A program made the translations under genes and the position numbers. The notes beneath the pieces were generated by a model, which was not told the origin of the DNA, made no database searches, and saw only the letters and a program-made list of their open reading frames with translations. 61,316 bases of DNA from Streptosporangiales bacterium (lineage in GTDB: Bacteria > Actinomycetota > Actinomycetes > Streptosporangiales > WHST01), in contig WHST01000025.1 in NCBI GenBank assembly GCA_009379955.1, positions 1 through 61,316 on the forward strand. The letters run 5' to 3'. Below are positions 42,725 to 51,090 of this stretch, piece by piece (the stretch's first letter is position 1; every line of letters begins with the position of its first letter).

Positions 42725-43570
42725 ATGGCGACAGACGTCGCGCCCCGGGCGCACACCGACATCAACGTCAAGGCGGAGCGGAGCTACCGCCGCAGGCGCC
42801 GCAACGACCGTGCCCTGCGCATCGGCCTCGGCGCGGGCGTTCCCCTCGCGCTCCTCCTGCTGTGGCAGGTGAGTGCGACGGTCGGCATCATCGACGAGCG
42901 CTTCTTCCCTGCGCCGAGCGTGATCGTGTCCCGGGCGATCGAGGACGCCGTCGCCGGCACGCTGCTCGGTGACCTCGGTACCCAGCTGAAGGCGACGCTC
43001 GTCCGGATCCTCGCCGGCATCGCGATCGGTGTGACGTCGGGGATCCTCGTCGGCACGCTGATGGGAAGCGTCCGGGCGGTCAGGTACGCGATCGCTCCCC
43101 TGGTGTACGCGCTGTACCCGATGCCGAAGCTCGCGATCCTGCCGCTGCTTCTCATCGTCTTCGGCATCGGCGACGTCAGCAAGATCGCGCTCGTCTCGCT
43201 CGGTGTCTTCTTCGTCGTCGGCCTCTCGGCCTTCAGTGGCACGCTGTACACCAGCCAGGTCTACGAGGACGTCTCGCACGCCTTCGCGTTCCCGCGCCTG
43301 ATGCGGTACGGGCGTGTGGTGCTGCCCGCCGCGCTCCCGTCCATCATGAGCGGGGTCAAGCTCGGCATCGGGCAGGCGCTGATCCTCGTCGTCTCCGTCG
43401 AGTTCGTGAACTCCAACAACGGGATCGGCTACTTCATCTGGCAGTCCTGGCAGACGCTCGACATCCCGCGGATGTTCATCGGCCTGCTCTGCGTGGCGAT
43501 CGGCGGTGCCGCCGCCGTGTTCCTCGGCGACCTGTGCGAACGGCTGCTGGTGCCATGGGCGAAGCATTGA
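42725..43570 (+). CDS. ABC transporter permease (SsuC/TauC type)
   Basis: The 281-aa inner-membrane permease has about six helices and the cytoplasmic coupling loop (FAFPRLMRYGRVVLPAALPS with the EAA-like pattern). It pairs with the ATPase upstream, separated by 10 bases, and the NMT1-type binding protein. Substrates of close relatives include taurine, alkanesulfonates and aromatic acids. Its 3' end overlaps the next gene by 16 bases. Confidence 0.86.
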   Translation: MATDVAPRAHTDINVKAERSYRRRRRNDRALRIGLGAGVPLALLLLWQVSATVGIIDERFFPAPSVIVSRAIEDAVAGTLLGDLGTQLKATLVRILAGIAIGVTSGILVGTLMGSVRAVRYAIAPLVYALYPMPKLAILPLLLIVFGIGDVSKIALVSLGVFFVVGLSAFSGTLYTSQVYEDVSHAFAFPRLMRYGRVVLPAALPSIMSGVKLGIGQALILVVSVEFVNSNNGIGYFIWQSWQTLDIPRMFIGLLCVAIGGAAAVFLGDLCERLLVPWAKH

Positions 43571-44328
43571 GCGGGCGCGCGACCCTGGTGCTGCTGCACG
43601 CGGCCGGGCTCGACCACCGGATGTGGGACGAGACGGCGGCCGCGTGGCAGGAGCGGGGGCACGACACGCTCGCCCTCGACCTGGCTGGCCACGGCACTGC
43701 TCCGGCGCCGCGGGCGGGCTGCACGCTCGACGACCTCGCCGACGACGTACTCGAACGGCTGCCGGCGCGCGACGGTCCCGTCGTGCTCGTCGGCGTCTCG
43801 CTCGGCGGCATGGTGGGCCAGCTGTGTGCGCTGCGCGGCACGGCCGCCGTCGACGGGCTGGTGCTCGCGAACACCATGGCGCACCCGACACCGCCGATGC
43901 GCGACGCGTTGCGCGGCCGCGCGAGCCGTACCGAGGAACGCGGCGTGGTCGGCATGGTCGACGAGACGATCGACCGTTGGTTCTCCGCGGAGACACGCGA
44001 GCGCGCACCCGAGTCGGTCGCTCGGGTACGGCAGTGGCTCACCGAGGCGGACACCGCGGTGAACGCCGGAACGTGGCGCGCGATCGCCGACCTCGCCACG
44101 CTGGAACGCCTGCCGAAGCTCGACCTGCCGGTGCTCGTCGTGAGCGGCTCGGTCGACGCGTCGGTGCCTGCAGCCGTCACGGCGGAGATGTGCGCGGCGC
44201 TGTCGGACGTCCGCCACGTCGAGCTGGCCGGCGTGGGGCACCTCGCGCCGGTCGAGGCGGCCGCGCGCTTCGTCACGGAGGTCGACACCTTCGTCCGCGA
44301 GAGCCTGACCCGCAGGGAGATCTCATGA
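43555..44328 (+). CDS. alpha/beta-hydrolase, PcaD-like (enol-lactonase or esterase)
   Basis: The 257-aa hydrolase resembles 3-oxoadipate enol-lactonase and MenH-like enzymes. The nucleophile is in GVSLGG, the acid in SGSVDASVP and the His in GVGHLAPVE; the oxyanion segment is LLHAAGLDHRMW. The gene overlaps the permease by 16 bases and the monooxygenase by four (ATGA), so it is tightly coupled with both. It may open a lactone or cleave a ring-fission product. The full set of beta-ketoadipate genes is absent, so pcaD itself is not claimed. Confidence 0.8.
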   Translation: MGEALSGRATLVLLHAAGLDHRMWDETAAAWQERGHDTLALDLAGHGTAPAPRAGCTLDDLADDVLERLPARDGPVVLVGVSLGGMVGQLCALRGTAAVDGLVLANTMAHPTPPMRDALRGRASRTEERGVVGMVDETIDRWFSAETRERAPESVARVRQWLTEADTAVNAGTWRAIADLATLERLPKLDLPVLVVSGSVDASVPAAVTAEMCAALSDVRHVELAGVGHLAPVEAAARFVTEVDTFVRESLTRREIS

Positions 44329-45461
44329 TTCGCGAGCGTCCCCGTATCGCCGTCGTCGGCGCAGGCCCGGGTGGCCTCGCCGCGGCTATGCTGCTCAGCC
44401 GGCTCGACTGCGATGTCGCGGTGTACGAGCAGGCGCCGGCGTTCGGGCGCGTCGGTGCGGGCATCAACGTCAGCCCGAACGCGACGCGTGCGGTCGCCGG
44501 CATGGGCCTGCTCGACGAGATGCGCAAGACCGCCTGCCGCCCCGCCGGGTGGACGAGTCGCACCTTCGACTCGGGCGACCTGCTCGCCTACCTGCCGCTC
44601 GGGGAGGAGGTCGAGTCGTCGTACGCGGGGCCGTTCCTGCAGATGCACCGCGCCGACTTCCACCACGTGCTCGCGGAGGCGACGTCGGCGACCGGTCGGG
44701 TCCCGATCCACCACGGCATGCAGCTCGCCGGGCTGCACCGCGGCGCGAGCGGCGTGCGGCTCGACTTCTCCGACGGCACGAGTGCCGACGCCGACTTCCT
44801 CGTCGGCGCCGACGGCATCCACTCGCGGGTGCGGGAGTCGCTGTTCGGTGTGGACGAGCTGCACTTCACCGGACGCGTCGCGTACCGCGGTGTCGTGCCC
44901 GCCGACCGTTCGGCCCGCCTGGTCGACGACGACTTCACCAAGTGGTGGGGCACCGACCGGCACATCGTCATCTACTACGTCAGCGAGGGCAAGGAGATCT
45001 ACTACACCACCAGCATCCCCGAGACGGAGTGGCGCGAGGAGTCGTGGTCGACCCGCGGCGACGTCGGCGAGCTCCGCACGGCGATGGACGGTGCGCACCC
45101 GGATGTCCACGTGGTCATCGGCGTCGACCACGACACGTACAAGTGGGCGCTCTACGACAGGGAGCCGATGCCGAGCTGGCACGAGGGTCCGGTGGTGCTG
45201 ATCGGCGACGCGTGCCACCCGATGGTGCCGTACATGGCGCAGGGCGCGGCGATGGCGATGGAGGACGCGGTGGTGCTGTTCCGCCTCGCCGAGGAGCAGG
45301 GCGTCGGCGCGCTCGACCGGGTGTTCGCGCGCTTCGAGCGCAACCGGGTCGCTCGCGCGTCGCGGGTGCAGAGCGAGTCGGCGGAGAACACCTTCATGCG
45401 GTCCGGTGGATCGCCGGAATGGCTGTACGGCTACGACGCGTGGTCCGTACCCCTCAGCTGA
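44325..45461 (+). CDS. FAD-dependent aromatic monooxygenase, NicC/salicylate hydroxylase-like
   Basis: This 378-aa single-component flavoprotein has GAGPGGLAAAM for FAD, a DG segment (VGADGIHSRVRE) and GDACHPMVPYMAQGAAMAMED. The pattern matches 6-hydroxynicotinate 3-monooxygenase (NicC) closely in several places: GRVGAGINVSPNATRA, KWWGTDRHIVIYY and SPEWLYGYDAW. NicC and salicylate hydroxylase remove a carboxyl group while adding a hydroxyl. A decarboxylating hydroxylation of a hydroxylated pyridine or benzene acid is the best guess. It is coupled to the hydrolase gene upstream by an ATGA overlap. Confidence 0.84.
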   Translation: MIRERPRIAVVGAGPGGLAAAMLLSRLDCDVAVYEQAPAFGRVGAGINVSPNATRAVAGMGLLDEMRKTACRPAGWTSRTFDSGDLLAYLPLGEEVESSYAGPFLQMHRADFHHVLAEATSATGRVPIHHGMQLAGLHRGASGVRLDFSDGTSADADFLVGADGIHSRVRESLFGVDELHFTGRVAYRGVVPADRSARLVDDDFTKWWGTDRHIVIYYVSEGKEIYYTTSIPETEWREESWSTRGDVGELRTAMDGAHPDVHVVIGVDHDTYKWALYDREPMPSWHEGPVVLIGDACHPMVPYMAQGAAMAMEDAVVLFRLAEEQGVGALDRVFARFERNRVARASRVQSESAENTFMRSGGSPEWLYGYDAWSVPLS

Positions 45462-45483
45462 GCAACACAGGAATCGGGTGAAC

Positions 45484-45885
45484 ATGACGACTGAGCCGCT
45501 ACCACTGGACGACCTCACCGACCCCGTCGTGCTGTGGCGGGCGAGCGACGGCGAGCCGGCGCGGCTGCTCGGCAGCCGGTGCCGCACCTGCGACGCGCGG
45601 GCGTTCCCGTCCCGCTCGCTGTGCTTCGGCTGCCTCGGCACCGACCTCGAGCCGTTGGCGCTCGGGCCTGCGGGCGTCCTGTACTCGTACTCGACGGTGC
45701 GGGTCTCTGCCTCACGCGCGGTGCCGTACACGCTCGGGTACGTCGACCTCCCCGAGGGACCGCGGGTGCTCGCCGAGTTGGGCGGCGACCCCGACCGCTA
45801 CCGGCCCGACCAGCCCGTGCACCTCGCCGTCGCGGCCGACGGCTCCTGGTCTTTCGTACCCGCAGAGGAGGCGCCCCATGAGTGA
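45484..45885 (+). CDS. DUF35 OB-fold/zinc-ribbon protein
   Basis: The 133-aa protein has an N-terminal rubredoxin-like zinc ribbon (CRTCDAR...CFGC) and an OB-fold domain (GVLYSYSTVRVSASRAVPYT). DUF35 proteins partner with thiolase-like proteins; in steroid side-chain degradation such a domain (ChsH2) pairs with the aldolase Ltp2. The thiolase gene overlaps this one by eight bases, which supports a binary complex. A CoA-ester substrate is implied. Confidence 0.85.
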   Translation: MTTEPLPLDDLTDPVVLWRASDGEPARLLGSRCRTCDARAFPSRSLCFGCLGTDLEPLALGPAGVLYSYSTVRVSASRAVPYTLGYVDLPEGPRVLAELGGDPDRYRPDQPVHLAVAADGSWSFVPAEEAPHE

Positions 45886-47026
45886 CGTGCACGTGATCAG
45901 CGGCGCCATGATTCCCATGCGGCGCTACCACGAGTCCTCCTACGTCGGCCTCGGCGTCCCGCCGGTCGCGGCGGCGTTGCGGGAGAGCGGACTCGACGTC
46001 AGTGCCGTCGAGTCGGTCTACTGCGGCCACGCGTTCGGCGGCATGCTGACCGGTCAGCGCATCGTCAAGGACGTCGGCCTCGCCGGCATCCCGGTGCTCA
46101 ACGTCGACAACGCCTGCTCCGGTGGCGCGACCGCGGTGCACGCGGCGTACCGGGCGATCGCGCGCGGCGAGTACGCGACCGCGCTCGTCGTCGGCGTCGA
46201 CAAGCTCACCCAGTTCGGCGGCGGCACGCTTCCTCTGGTCGCCGAGGACTGGGAGGTGCGGCAGGGCATGGTGATGCCCGCGATGTACGCGATGCGCGCA
46301 CGCCGCTACCTGCACGAGCGCGACGCGACGATCGAGGACCTCGCCGGCGTGAGCGTCAAGGCACGCGCGCACGGCAGCCGCAACCCGTACGCCCAGTACC
46401 GCAAGCCGGTGACCGCCGAGGAGGTGCTGGAGTCCAAGCCGATCGCCGACCCGCTCACCCTCCTGCAGTGCTGCCCGACCGGCGACGGTGCCGCGGCGCT
46501 CGTCCTGGTGAACGACGAGGTGTGGCAGCGCTCGGGCCGCCCGCCGTCGATCAGGGTGCGGGCGTCGGTGCTGCACTCCGGCGACTTCGCGGCGGGCTAC
46601 CGCGACATGCTCAGGCCCGAGATCACGTACGGCTCGGCGCGGGAGGCGTACGAGGAGGCGTCGGTCGGACCCGATGAGCTCGACGTGATCGAGCTGCACG
46701 ACGCGTTCAGCATCGCCGAGCTCGTCTACTACGAGGCGCTCGGACTGTGCGAGCCCGGTGACTCCGCCGCGCTGCTGCGGTCGGGTGCGACGACGTACGG
46801 CGGCCGCACGGTGGTCAACCCCAGCGGCGGCCTGCTGGCAAAGGGGCACCCGGTCGGCGCGAGCGGCGCCGCGCAGGTGGTCGAGGCGTTCTGGCAGCTG
46901 ACCGGCCGGGCAGGTGACAGGCAGGTGCCGGACGCGCGCCTCGCGCTGACCCACGTGACGGGCGGCGGCATCGCCGGCCTCGACCACGGGGCCTGCACGA
47001 TCCACGTGTTCGAGAGGACTACATGA
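45878..47026 (+). CDS. thiolase-like protein (SCP2/lipid-transfer type)
   Basis: The 382-aa thiolase-superfamily protein has the nucleophile Cys in VDNACSGGATAV, HDAFSIAELV with His, and GGLLAKGHPVGASG. The C-terminal Cys of classical thiolases is replaced by the VTGGGIAGLDHG region, as in SCP2/Ltp-type proteins that can act as retro-aldolases or acyl-CoA thiolases. It is coupled to the DUF35 gene and overlaps the next gene as ATGA. It probably performs C-C cleavage of a CoA-activated intermediate. Confidence 0.83.
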   Translation: MSDVHVISGAMIPMRRYHESSYVGLGVPPVAAALRESGLDVSAVESVYCGHAFGGMLTGQRIVKDVGLAGIPVLNVDNACSGGATAVHAAYRAIARGEYATALVVGVDKLTQFGGGTLPLVAEDWEVRQGMVMPAMYAMRARRYLHERDATIEDLAGVSVKARAHGSRNPYAQYRKPVTAEEVLESKPIADPLTLLQCCPTGDGAAALVLVNDEVWQRSGRPPSIRVRASVLHSGDFAAGYRDMLRPEITYGSAREAYEEASVGPDELDVIELHDAFSIAELVYYEALGLCEPGDSAALLRSGATTYGGRTVVNPSGGLLAKGHPVGASGAAQVVEAFWQLTGRAGDRQVPDARLALTHVTGGGIAGLDHGACTIHVFERTT

Positions 47027-48258
47027 CGGTCACCGCACCGGCTCGGGGGCGGCCGCTGGTGGGCGTCCGCGTCCTCGACCTGACGACGTTCCTGTCGGGC
47101 CCGTTCGCGACGCAGATCCTCGCCGACCTCGGCGCCGAGGTCATCAAGCTCGAGTCGCTCGACGGCGACTCGAGCCGGTCGATCCCGCCGCACTTCGTCG
47201 GCGACGACAGCGCGTACTTCCTGGCCAACAACCGCGGTAAGCGCAGCATTGCGGTCGACCTGAAGTCGCCGGCGGGACTCGAGGTCGCGCTCGGCCTCAT
47301 CGACCGCTGCGACGTGGTGATCGAGAACTTCCGGCCGGGCGTCTGTGCGCGCCTCGGCCTCGACGCCGAACGCATCCGCGCGGACCGTCCCGACCTCGTC
47401 TGGGCGTCGATCAGCGGCTTCGGGCAGAGCGGCCCGATGCGCGACAAGCCCGCGTACGACATGGTCGTGCAGGCGCTCGGTGGTGTCATGAGCCTCACCG
47501 GCGAGGTCGGGCGGCCGGCGGTGCGGCTCGGTATCCCCGCGGGCGACCTCGTCGCCGGCATGTACGCGACGATCGGCATCGTCTCGGCGCTGCTCGACCA
47601 GCAGCGCACCGGCGTCGGGCGCGTGATCGACGTGTCGATGCTCGACTGCCAGCTCTCGATGCTCTCGTACCAGGGCGTGTACTCGCTCGTCGCGGGCGTG
47701 ACCCCGGGACCGCAGGACCGCGGGCACGACTCGATCCCCACGTACCGCTCGTTCCAGGGCGCGGACGGCAGGGAGTTCGTGGTGACCGCCAACACCGAGC
47801 GCATGTGGCGCGCGCTGTGCGAGGTGATCGGCCGCCCCGAGCTCGTCGACGACGACCGCTTCTCGAACGCGCGCGTGCGGCTGGTGAACCGGCTGCCGCT
47901 GTGGAGCGTGCTGGAGGCCGAGTTCGAGCGCGAGCCGGCCGAGACCTGGGTCACCGCCCTGTCGGAGCGGTCGGTGCCCGCGGCGCTCATCAAGACCGTC
48001 CCCGAGGCCCTGACCGACGCCGAGTCGGCGGGCCGCGACATGGTCGTCGCGCTCGACGCGCCGGACGGCGAGAACGTCCGTGTCCTCGGCAACCCCATCA
48101 AGTTCGACACGACCGACCCCGACGAGTTCGCCTACCCCCCGACCCTCGGCGAGCACACCGAGCAGATCCTGGGTGACCTGCTGAACCTGGGCGCCGACGA
48201 GGTCGCCGCCCTCCTGGAGAACGGCGTCGTCCGCGGCACCAAACCCCGCGAGAGCTGA
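47023..48258 (+). CDS. CaiB/BaiF family (class III) CoA-transferase
   Basis: The 411-aa transferase moves CoA from one acyl-CoA to a free acid without ATP. The catalytic Asp is in IPAGDLVAGMYA; N-terminal landmarks are DLTTFLSGPFATQILADLGA and ENFRPG. It overlaps the thiolase gene by four bases and closes the long iclR operon. It would supply the CoA ester needed by the thiolase/DUF35 pair, replacing an ATP-dependent ligase. Its substrate is unknown. Confidence 0.86.
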   Translation: MTVTAPARGRPLVGVRVLDLTTFLSGPFATQILADLGAEVIKLESLDGDSSRSIPPHFVGDDSAYFLANNRGKRSIAVDLKSPAGLEVALGLIDRCDVVIENFRPGVCARLGLDAERIRADRPDLVWASISGFGQSGPMRDKPAYDMVVQALGGVMSLTGEVGRPAVRLGIPAGDLVAGMYATIGIVSALLDQQRTGVGRVIDVSMLDCQLSMLSYQGVYSLVAGVTPGPQDRGHDSIPTYRSFQGADGREFVVTANTERMWRALCEVIGRPELVDDDRFSNARVRLVNRLPLWSVLEAEFEREPAETWVTALSERSVPAALIKTVPEALTDAESAGRDMVVALDAPDGENVRVLGNPIKFDTTDPDEFAYPPTLGEHTEQILGDLLNLGADEVAALLENGVVRGTKPRES

Positions 48259-48287
48259 CCTCGCCCCACCTTGCGTCCACTGACTTC

Positions 48288-49151
48288 CTACTGGGCGGAG
48301 TCTTGGATGGCTTGGATCAGCGCCTTGGTGGCGGGTGGGTCGGGTGGTTCGCCGTAGGTGACGGTGTAGATCTGGCGGGCGAAGTCGGGTATCTCGGTGG
48401 TGTGGACGTCGGGTAGGCGGTGGGCGCGGAGCGCGAGTCCTGGCAGGGTGGTGACACCGGTGCCGGCGGCGACGAGGGCCTGCACGACGACCATGTCGTC
48501 GCAGACGGACTCGATGCGTGGGGTGAAGCCATGGTGCCCGCAGACGGCCGTCAGCTCGCCCTGGCACCGTTCGCAACCGCCGATCCAGGCGGAGTGGCGA
48601 TGGTTCGCGATGCTGTCGTCGGGGCGCTGGCTCACCAGGTAGATCGGGTCGTCGGCGACGTGGACCACGCGGAATCCTTCGTCCTCCAGCGGAGCGTGCG
48701 CGTACCGGAAGACGAGGGCGACGTCGATCTCGCCGTGTCGCAGCAGCTGGAGCGCTTCGACCGGATGACGGTCGATCACGCTCAGCTCGAGGCCCGGGTG
48801 TGCCTCGGTCAGCATGGCGGCTGCCTTCGGCACGATCGTGCTCAGTACGGACGCGTTGGCGGCGAGGCGAACCCGCCCCGTCCGCAGACCGACCTGCGCG
48901 GCCAGCTCGTTGGTTGCCGCGTCGACCCGTCCCACGATCTCGGTGGCCCGGTTGGCCAGCAGCTCGCCCTCAGGGGTCAGTCGGATCCCACGACCCACCC
49001 GCTGGACGAGCTTGACACCGGTGGCCGCTTCCAGGCGGGACAGGTGATGACTCACCGACGGCTGCGAGTAGTGCAGCTCCCTCGCTGCTTCGGTCACGGA
49101 CGCGTGTCGCGCCACCGCGGCCAGCACCTTGAGCTGGACCAGGTTCAGCAT
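48288..49151 (-). CDS. LysR-family transcriptional regulator
   Basis: The 287-aa regulator has an N-terminal winged helix (LVQLKVLAAVARHASVTEAA, then YSQPSVSHHLSRLEAAT) and a periplasmic-binding-like effector domain. It carries four cysteines, two in GGCERCQG, which could sense redox state or thiol-reactive compounds; this is inference. It diverges from a three-gene reductase/cupin operon across an unusually AT-rich 117-base gap, typical of LysR targets. It is convergent with the CaiB gene of block 2. Confidence 0.84.
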   Translation of the reverse strand: MLNLVQLKVLAAVARHASVTEAARELHYSQPSVSHHLSRLEAATGVKLVQRVGRGIRLTPEGELLANRATEIVGRVDAATNELAAQVGLRTGRVRLAANASVLSTIVPKAAAMLTEAHPGLELSVIDRHPVEALQLLRHGEIDVALVFRYAHAPLEDEGFRVVHVADDPIYLVSQRPDDSIANHRHSAWIGGCERCQGELTAVCGHHGFTPRIESVCDDMVVVQALVAAGTGVTTLPGLALRAHRLPDVHTTEIPDFARQIYTVTYGEPPDPPATKALIQAIQDSAQ

Positions 49152-49268
49152 AGATCAAGGATATCAATGTGAATGACGAAGAATTGGCATTAGACGTCAT
49201 CTATAGATCCGTCCATGCTCTCTGGTGAGGGCGCCGGACAGCGGCGCCGAGCCGACCGAGGAGCCACG
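49152..49268. promoter_or_regulatory. AT-rich divergent promoter region between lysR and reductase operon
   Basis: This 117-base gap is the most AT-rich tract nearby. It contains the perfect palindrome ATCTATAGAT at 49199-49208 and GATATC about 30 bases before it. LysR proteins bind T-N11-A sites in such gaps and often repress themselves while activating the divergent operon. Confidence 0.45.
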
Positions 49269-49928
49269 ATGAGCAAGCTCAGGTGTCACATCTCGATCTC
49301 GCTGGACGGTTTCGTCGCGGGCCAGAACCAGAGCGAGGAGAACCCGCTCGGCGAGGGTGGCGAGCGGCTCCACGACTGGGTGGTTCCGCTGGCCGTCTGG
49401 CGCCGATCCCACGGCGAGCAGGGGGGCGAGGTGAACGAGAGCGCACGGATAGTCGAGGAAGCGAAGGAGAACATCGGCGCTGCGGTGATGGGCCGGAACA
49501 TGTTCGGCCCTGTCGGCGGTGGTGCCTGGGGTGACGAGCAGTGGACGGGCTGGTGGGGTGACGACCCGCCCTACCACTACCCCGTGTTCATCGTCACCCA
49601 TCACTCGCGTGATCCGGTGGAGATGGAGGGAGGGACCACGTTCCACTTCGTCACCGACGGAATCGAGTCCGCGCTCGAACAGGCGAAGAAGGCCGCCGGC
49701 GGCAAGGACGTCATGCTGTGGGGCGGCGGCCACGTCGCTTCGCAGTACCTGGCAGCGGGACTGCTGGACGAGCTCGAGCTGCACGTCGTTCCGGTGTTGC
49801 TCGGTGACGGTTCTCGCCTCCTCGACAACCTCGGGGACGCGGATGTGCGACTCGAGCAGGTCCGGGCCGTCGAGGCGCCCGGCGTCACCCACCTCAAGTA
49901 CCGGATCTTGCCGGGTGCTCCCTCATGA
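49269..49928 (+). CDS. dihydrofolate reductase-fold (RibD C-terminal-like) protein
   Basis: The 219-aa DHFR-fold protein has CHISISLDGFVAGQNQS, MGRNMFGPV, DVMLWGGGHVASQYLAAGLLDELELHV-type segments and PVLLGDGSRL. Like the protein at 33449 it belongs to COG0262 and not to true folate enzymes. It overlaps the following FMN reductase gene as ATGA. GAGGAG precedes its ATG. Together the operon looks like a redox detoxification unit controlled by the divergent LysR. Confidence 0.82.
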   Translation: MSKLRCHISISLDGFVAGQNQSEENPLGEGGERLHDWVVPLAVWRRSHGEQGGEVNESARIVEEAKENIGAAVMGRNMFGPVGGGAWGDEQWTGWWGDDPPYHYPVFIVTHHSRDPVEMEGGTTFHFVTDGIESALEQAKKAAGGKDVMLWGGGHVASQYLAAGLLDELELHVVPVLLGDGSRLLDNLGDADVRLEQVRAVEAPGVTHLKYRILPGAPS

Positions 49929-50500
49929 TGGACGTAGCGATCATCATTGGCAGCACCCGACCCGGACGCAAGGGTGAGGCGGTCGCCGGCTGGGTCCATG
50001 ACCTTGCGGTCAAGCGCGGCGACGCCAGGTTCGAGGTGGTGGACCTGACCGACTTCGCGCTTCCACCCCTGGACGAGCCGATGCCGGCGATCACGGGCCA
50101 GTACACCCAGCCGCACACCCACACGTGGGCAGCGAAGATCGCCTCGTTCGACGCCTACGTGTTCGTGACACCCGAGTACAACCACTCGGCACCTGGCCCG
50201 CTGAAGAACGCGATCGACTTTCTCTACGCGGAGTGGACCAACAAGGCGGTCGGGTTCGTCGGCTACGGAAGCGCCGGCGGCGCCCGCGCCATCGAGCACC
50301 TGCGGCTGGTCATGAGCTGTCTCCAGGTCGCCCACGTCAGCGCACAGGTGGAGCTGTCGCTGTTCACCGATTTCGAGGACTTCACGGCCTTCCACCCGGC
50401 GGGACGCCACGAGGACACCCTCACCACCCTGCTGGACCAGGTCATCGCCTGGGACACCCCGCTGAAGGTACTGCGCAGAGGAGAGCACCATGGAGCCTGA
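49925..50500 (+). CDS. NADPH-dependent FMN reductase family protein
   Basis: The 191-aa flavodoxin-like protein starts with IIIGSTRPGRKGEAV for FMN phosphate binding and carries TPEYNHSAPGPLKNAIDF, the family's active-site loop. It belongs to the chromate/azo/quinone reductase group (ArsH/YieF-like). It is coupled to the DHFR-fold gene by four bases and overlaps the cupin gene by 11. It may reduce quinones or supply FMNH2. Confidence 0.85.
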   Translation: MMDVAIIIGSTRPGRKGEAVAGWVHDLAVKRGDARFEVVDLTDFALPPLDEPMPAITGQYTQPHTHTWAAKIASFDAYVFVTPEYNHSAPGPLKNAIDFLYAEWTNKAVGFVGYGSAGGARAIEHLRLVMSCLQVAHVSAQVELSLFTDFEDFTAFHPAGRHEDTLTTLLDQVIAWDTPLKVLRRGEHHGA

Positions 50501-51074
50501 TCGCCTGCAGACCTTCATCGACGACGTGGGACTCGTGGTGAGCAGCACCGACGACGAGCACGAGATCACGGCGCGGGTCGCCGAGCGGCTGTCCGCTCTA
50601 CTGGCCGGCGGCTACCGGCTTCCGCCGGAGGCCACGCGATCATCGTCCGTGCGTCACGTGACGTATCCGCTCTACCTCGCTCCCGATGACAGCTGGTCGA
50701 TGGCGTCCGTGGTCTGGGACGTGGGTCAGCAGACCAACGTGCATTCGCACGAGACGTGGGGCGTCGTCGGCATCTACGCGGGAGTCGAACACGAGACCCG
50801 GTACCTCAAGCCGACGGCGTCCACCGTGAGCGCGCCACTGACGCCGGCCGGCGACACGCGGTGGGCGCCGGGGCAGGTGACCGTCTGCTGTACCACCGAC
50901 GACGATGTCCATGCCGTCGCAGCCGTCGGCAGCGAACCCACCGTCGGGATCCACGTCTACGGCGGCAATATCGGCACGATCAGACGGTGGTCGTACGACC
51001 CCGCCACCGGCGAAGCCCGCTCGTTCGTCTCCGGCTGGGACAGCCCTGAGGACGTGCCCGACCCACCTCGCTGA
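50490..51074 (+). CDS. cysteine dioxygenase-like cupin protein
   Basis: The 194-aa protein resembles the double-stranded beta-helix enzymes of the cysteine dioxygenase group (COG5553). Metal ligands are likely in NVHSHETWG and a later His in GIHVYGG. Such proteins are thiol dioxygenases or unassigned iron enzymes. It is the last gene of the LysR-linked operon and ends 16 bases from the convergent isomerase-like gene. Confidence 0.75.
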   Translation: MEPDRLQTFIDDVGLVVSSTDDEHEITARVAERLSALLAGGYRLPPEATRSSSVRHVTYPLYLAPDDSWSMASVVWDVGQQTNVHSHETWGVVGIYAGVEHETRYLKPTASTVSAPLTPAGDTRWAPGQVTVCCTTDDDVHAVAAVGSEPTVGIHVYGGNIGTIRRWSYDPATGEARSFVSGWDSPEDVPDPPR

Positions 51075-51090
51075 CGGAACGGCCTTGGGG

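Noticed and set aside
43555-45461. Beta-ketoadipate pathway (pcaD and pobA)
   Set aside because: The hydrolase and monooxygenase resemble these at family level, but no protocatechuate dioxygenase, cycloisomerase or thiolase PcaF is nearby, and the monooxygenase fits NicC better than PobA.
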